This document shows positions 62,660-64,000 of a stretch of 64,000 nucleotides of DNA, piece after piece. The position numbers and the translations under genes were made by a program. Location: positions 13,126,501 through 13,190,500 of the forward strand of contig NC_068970.1 of assembly GCF_016808095.1 (NCBI RefSeq), given 5' to 3'. Each line of letters begins with the position of its first letter. The first letter of the stretch is position 1. The notes under the pieces were generated by a model, which ran no database searches, was not told the DNA's origin, and saw nothing but the letters and a program-made list of their open reading frames with translations. The stretch comes from Vigna angularis (taxonomy: Eukaryota > Streptophyta > Magnoliopsida > Fabales > Fabaceae).

Positions 62660-63060
62660 CTTAATCAAAGTATTTCAAGTTGTCTTGAAGACCGGATGAG
62701 CTCTTAGTGGTCTTCGATCCTTCAAGTTACGTTCTTCCTCCTTCTCATCGAAGTTGTGCAGGCGAATACCTGTCAAATACACTTCAACGTTCAAGTTAGT
62801 GATATAATCGAGGTTAGATAAGTAAGTGATGCGTATAATGTGCATCATGATCCTAAAGTCACACCTGAGACCTTTATTTATACTAGCTGTAATAAACTTT
62901 TACTTTTCACTTACCTAATGACGGTTTAATCACACCTTAATTTGTATTAGGATTTTAATGAGTTATTATCATTTATAATCTAACTATATGGTCGGCCTGG
63001 GTAGTCGACCTAGTTGGTCGACCTAGTGGTGCCTTAGAAGACCGTACGGTACACTAAAGT
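62660..63060 (-). mobile_element. LTR-like remnant with GGTCGACC motifs
   Basis: Less AT-rich than the surroundings. It shows, in the same order as the remnant at 50150-50720, a CT-rich part with ACCTGTCAAA, a TATAAATA-like core read on - (near 62875-62883) and a GC-richer end. That end carries repeated GGTCGACCTAGT/GGTCGGCC words (about 62990-63030). The two are probably diverged members of one type of repeat. No coding sequence adjoins. Confidence 0.4.
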
Positions 63061-64000
63061 TTTTTAAACTTGTGCAAAATCAATTCAATACCATCATTAG
63101 TCTTAACAAGGCTAAAGAACTGCATTTACATGTAATAAAACCTGATAAAAAAAACACAAAAAGAGACTAAATTTGTAAAATAAAAGCTTACATTGTGAAA
63201 ACGAGATATTTGTATTAGGAACATATCAAACCCGGAAATTGTGGGTCATTCGTATGTTCCAAGAACTTGGGTGTGAAAAATGAGACTGGTAGAAGATAAG
63301 GATTGCAAGAGAAATGAGTCAGAGCAAATGAATTTGAAGAGGGAAAATACGAATAATAAAATTATTATTATTTTTCACGTTTTTCCAAACATATGGGTTG
63401 TAATTGACTGATACTACTATCGTCCATTTTGCTTTTGCATATAAAATGTGTTGACTGTTCATGTAAAGGACAAATGAAGGTGGTAGAATAGACATACTTT
63501 AGGACAATAATTGAGTCTTCAAACTTTAAACCAGACGGGGAAAAGATCCAATGAATGGTATATATCCCAAATTAACTGACTCACCACTCAGCTATATGTA
63601 GCTAGTGGAATACTAGTACTAATATTTTATGTATTTTAAGAAAATTATTCCCACAACTTAGTACTTTATGAAAGCCATTTTCTCTTTTGTTAAGCTTATT
63701 AAATGCCAGGGTCATTTTTTGGAATGTTCTTCTCTTGCTTCAAGATCAATGACTTAATGCATCACCCTTTTCGTCTTTCGGCTGTAAAGTATTAAGTGGA
63801 TCATTGATTAACTAAAAAGATTGACGAGACAAAAGGAATTACGAGACCATATAAAATTGTTTATGCATGGCCTGCACTGCATTTGAAGGTCGATTCTTCC
63901 TTCACCATGACATGTATGTGACTTCAAAGCAAACGTTCACGGTAAGTTATATCATATGTTGGGTTTTTTAGCTTATTTTTAAGGATGCATGTGACAAGAT
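63061..64000. other. AT-rich gene-free end of the window
   Basis: No supported feature. Confidence 0.6.

Overview
The window is AT-rich plant nuclear DNA. Long transposon-rich intergenic stretches surround two ordinary spliced genes with GT-AG (one GC-AG) introns. Family content and the style of the repeats suggest a dicot, most likely a legume of the Vigna/Phaseolus type. That species-level guess is an inference; nothing in the sequence proves it.

Layout. (1) 29-6127: a Mutator-like DNA transposon (MULE) with long terminal inverted repeats. It carries a four-exon mudrA-type transposase on + and a convergent small GRF zinc-finger gene on -. Its right end has lost about 59 bp and is followed by a second copy of the 198-bp left flank. 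(2) 6128-23312: AT-rich gene-free DNA holding a clean 545-bp MITE with an 11-bp target duplication (8925-9469), short microsatellites and one unexplained less AT-rich island (13341-13960). (3) 23448-26565 (+): a seven-exon neprosin-family (DUF239) gene, probably a secreted glutamic peptidase. (4) 26566-38350: mostly repeats, with two foldback MITE-like elements, an orphan exon-like coding fragment, and a degenerate LTR-like repeat (copy A, 34705-36317). (5) 38351-42272 (-): a two-exon LRR-XI receptor-like kinase of the RGI3/RGI4 type, 1118 aa, apparently intact. (6) 42380-54126: gene-free DNA with a (TA)n tract, a degenerate 31-33-bp minisatellite, a 1.5-kb foldback element and a GC-richer LTR-like remnant. 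(7) 54127-61074: a second copy (B) of the LTR-like repeat, into which a complete, very young Ty1/copia retrotransposon (55246-60726) has inserted with a 5-bp target duplication. (8) 61075-64000: AT-rich DNA with another LTR-like remnant.

The two host genes are unrelated and show no operon-like or cluster logic. Two observations stand out. First, the copia element has no recognisable tRNA-type primer binding site. A 13-nt stretch 2 nt after its 5' LTR is instead the exact reverse complement of a 13-nt stretch inside its own LTR, in the orientation needed for self-priming. Second, the MULE end has the structure expected of a break repaired from an empty-site allele, leaving an intact transposase in an element that probably can no longer move itself.
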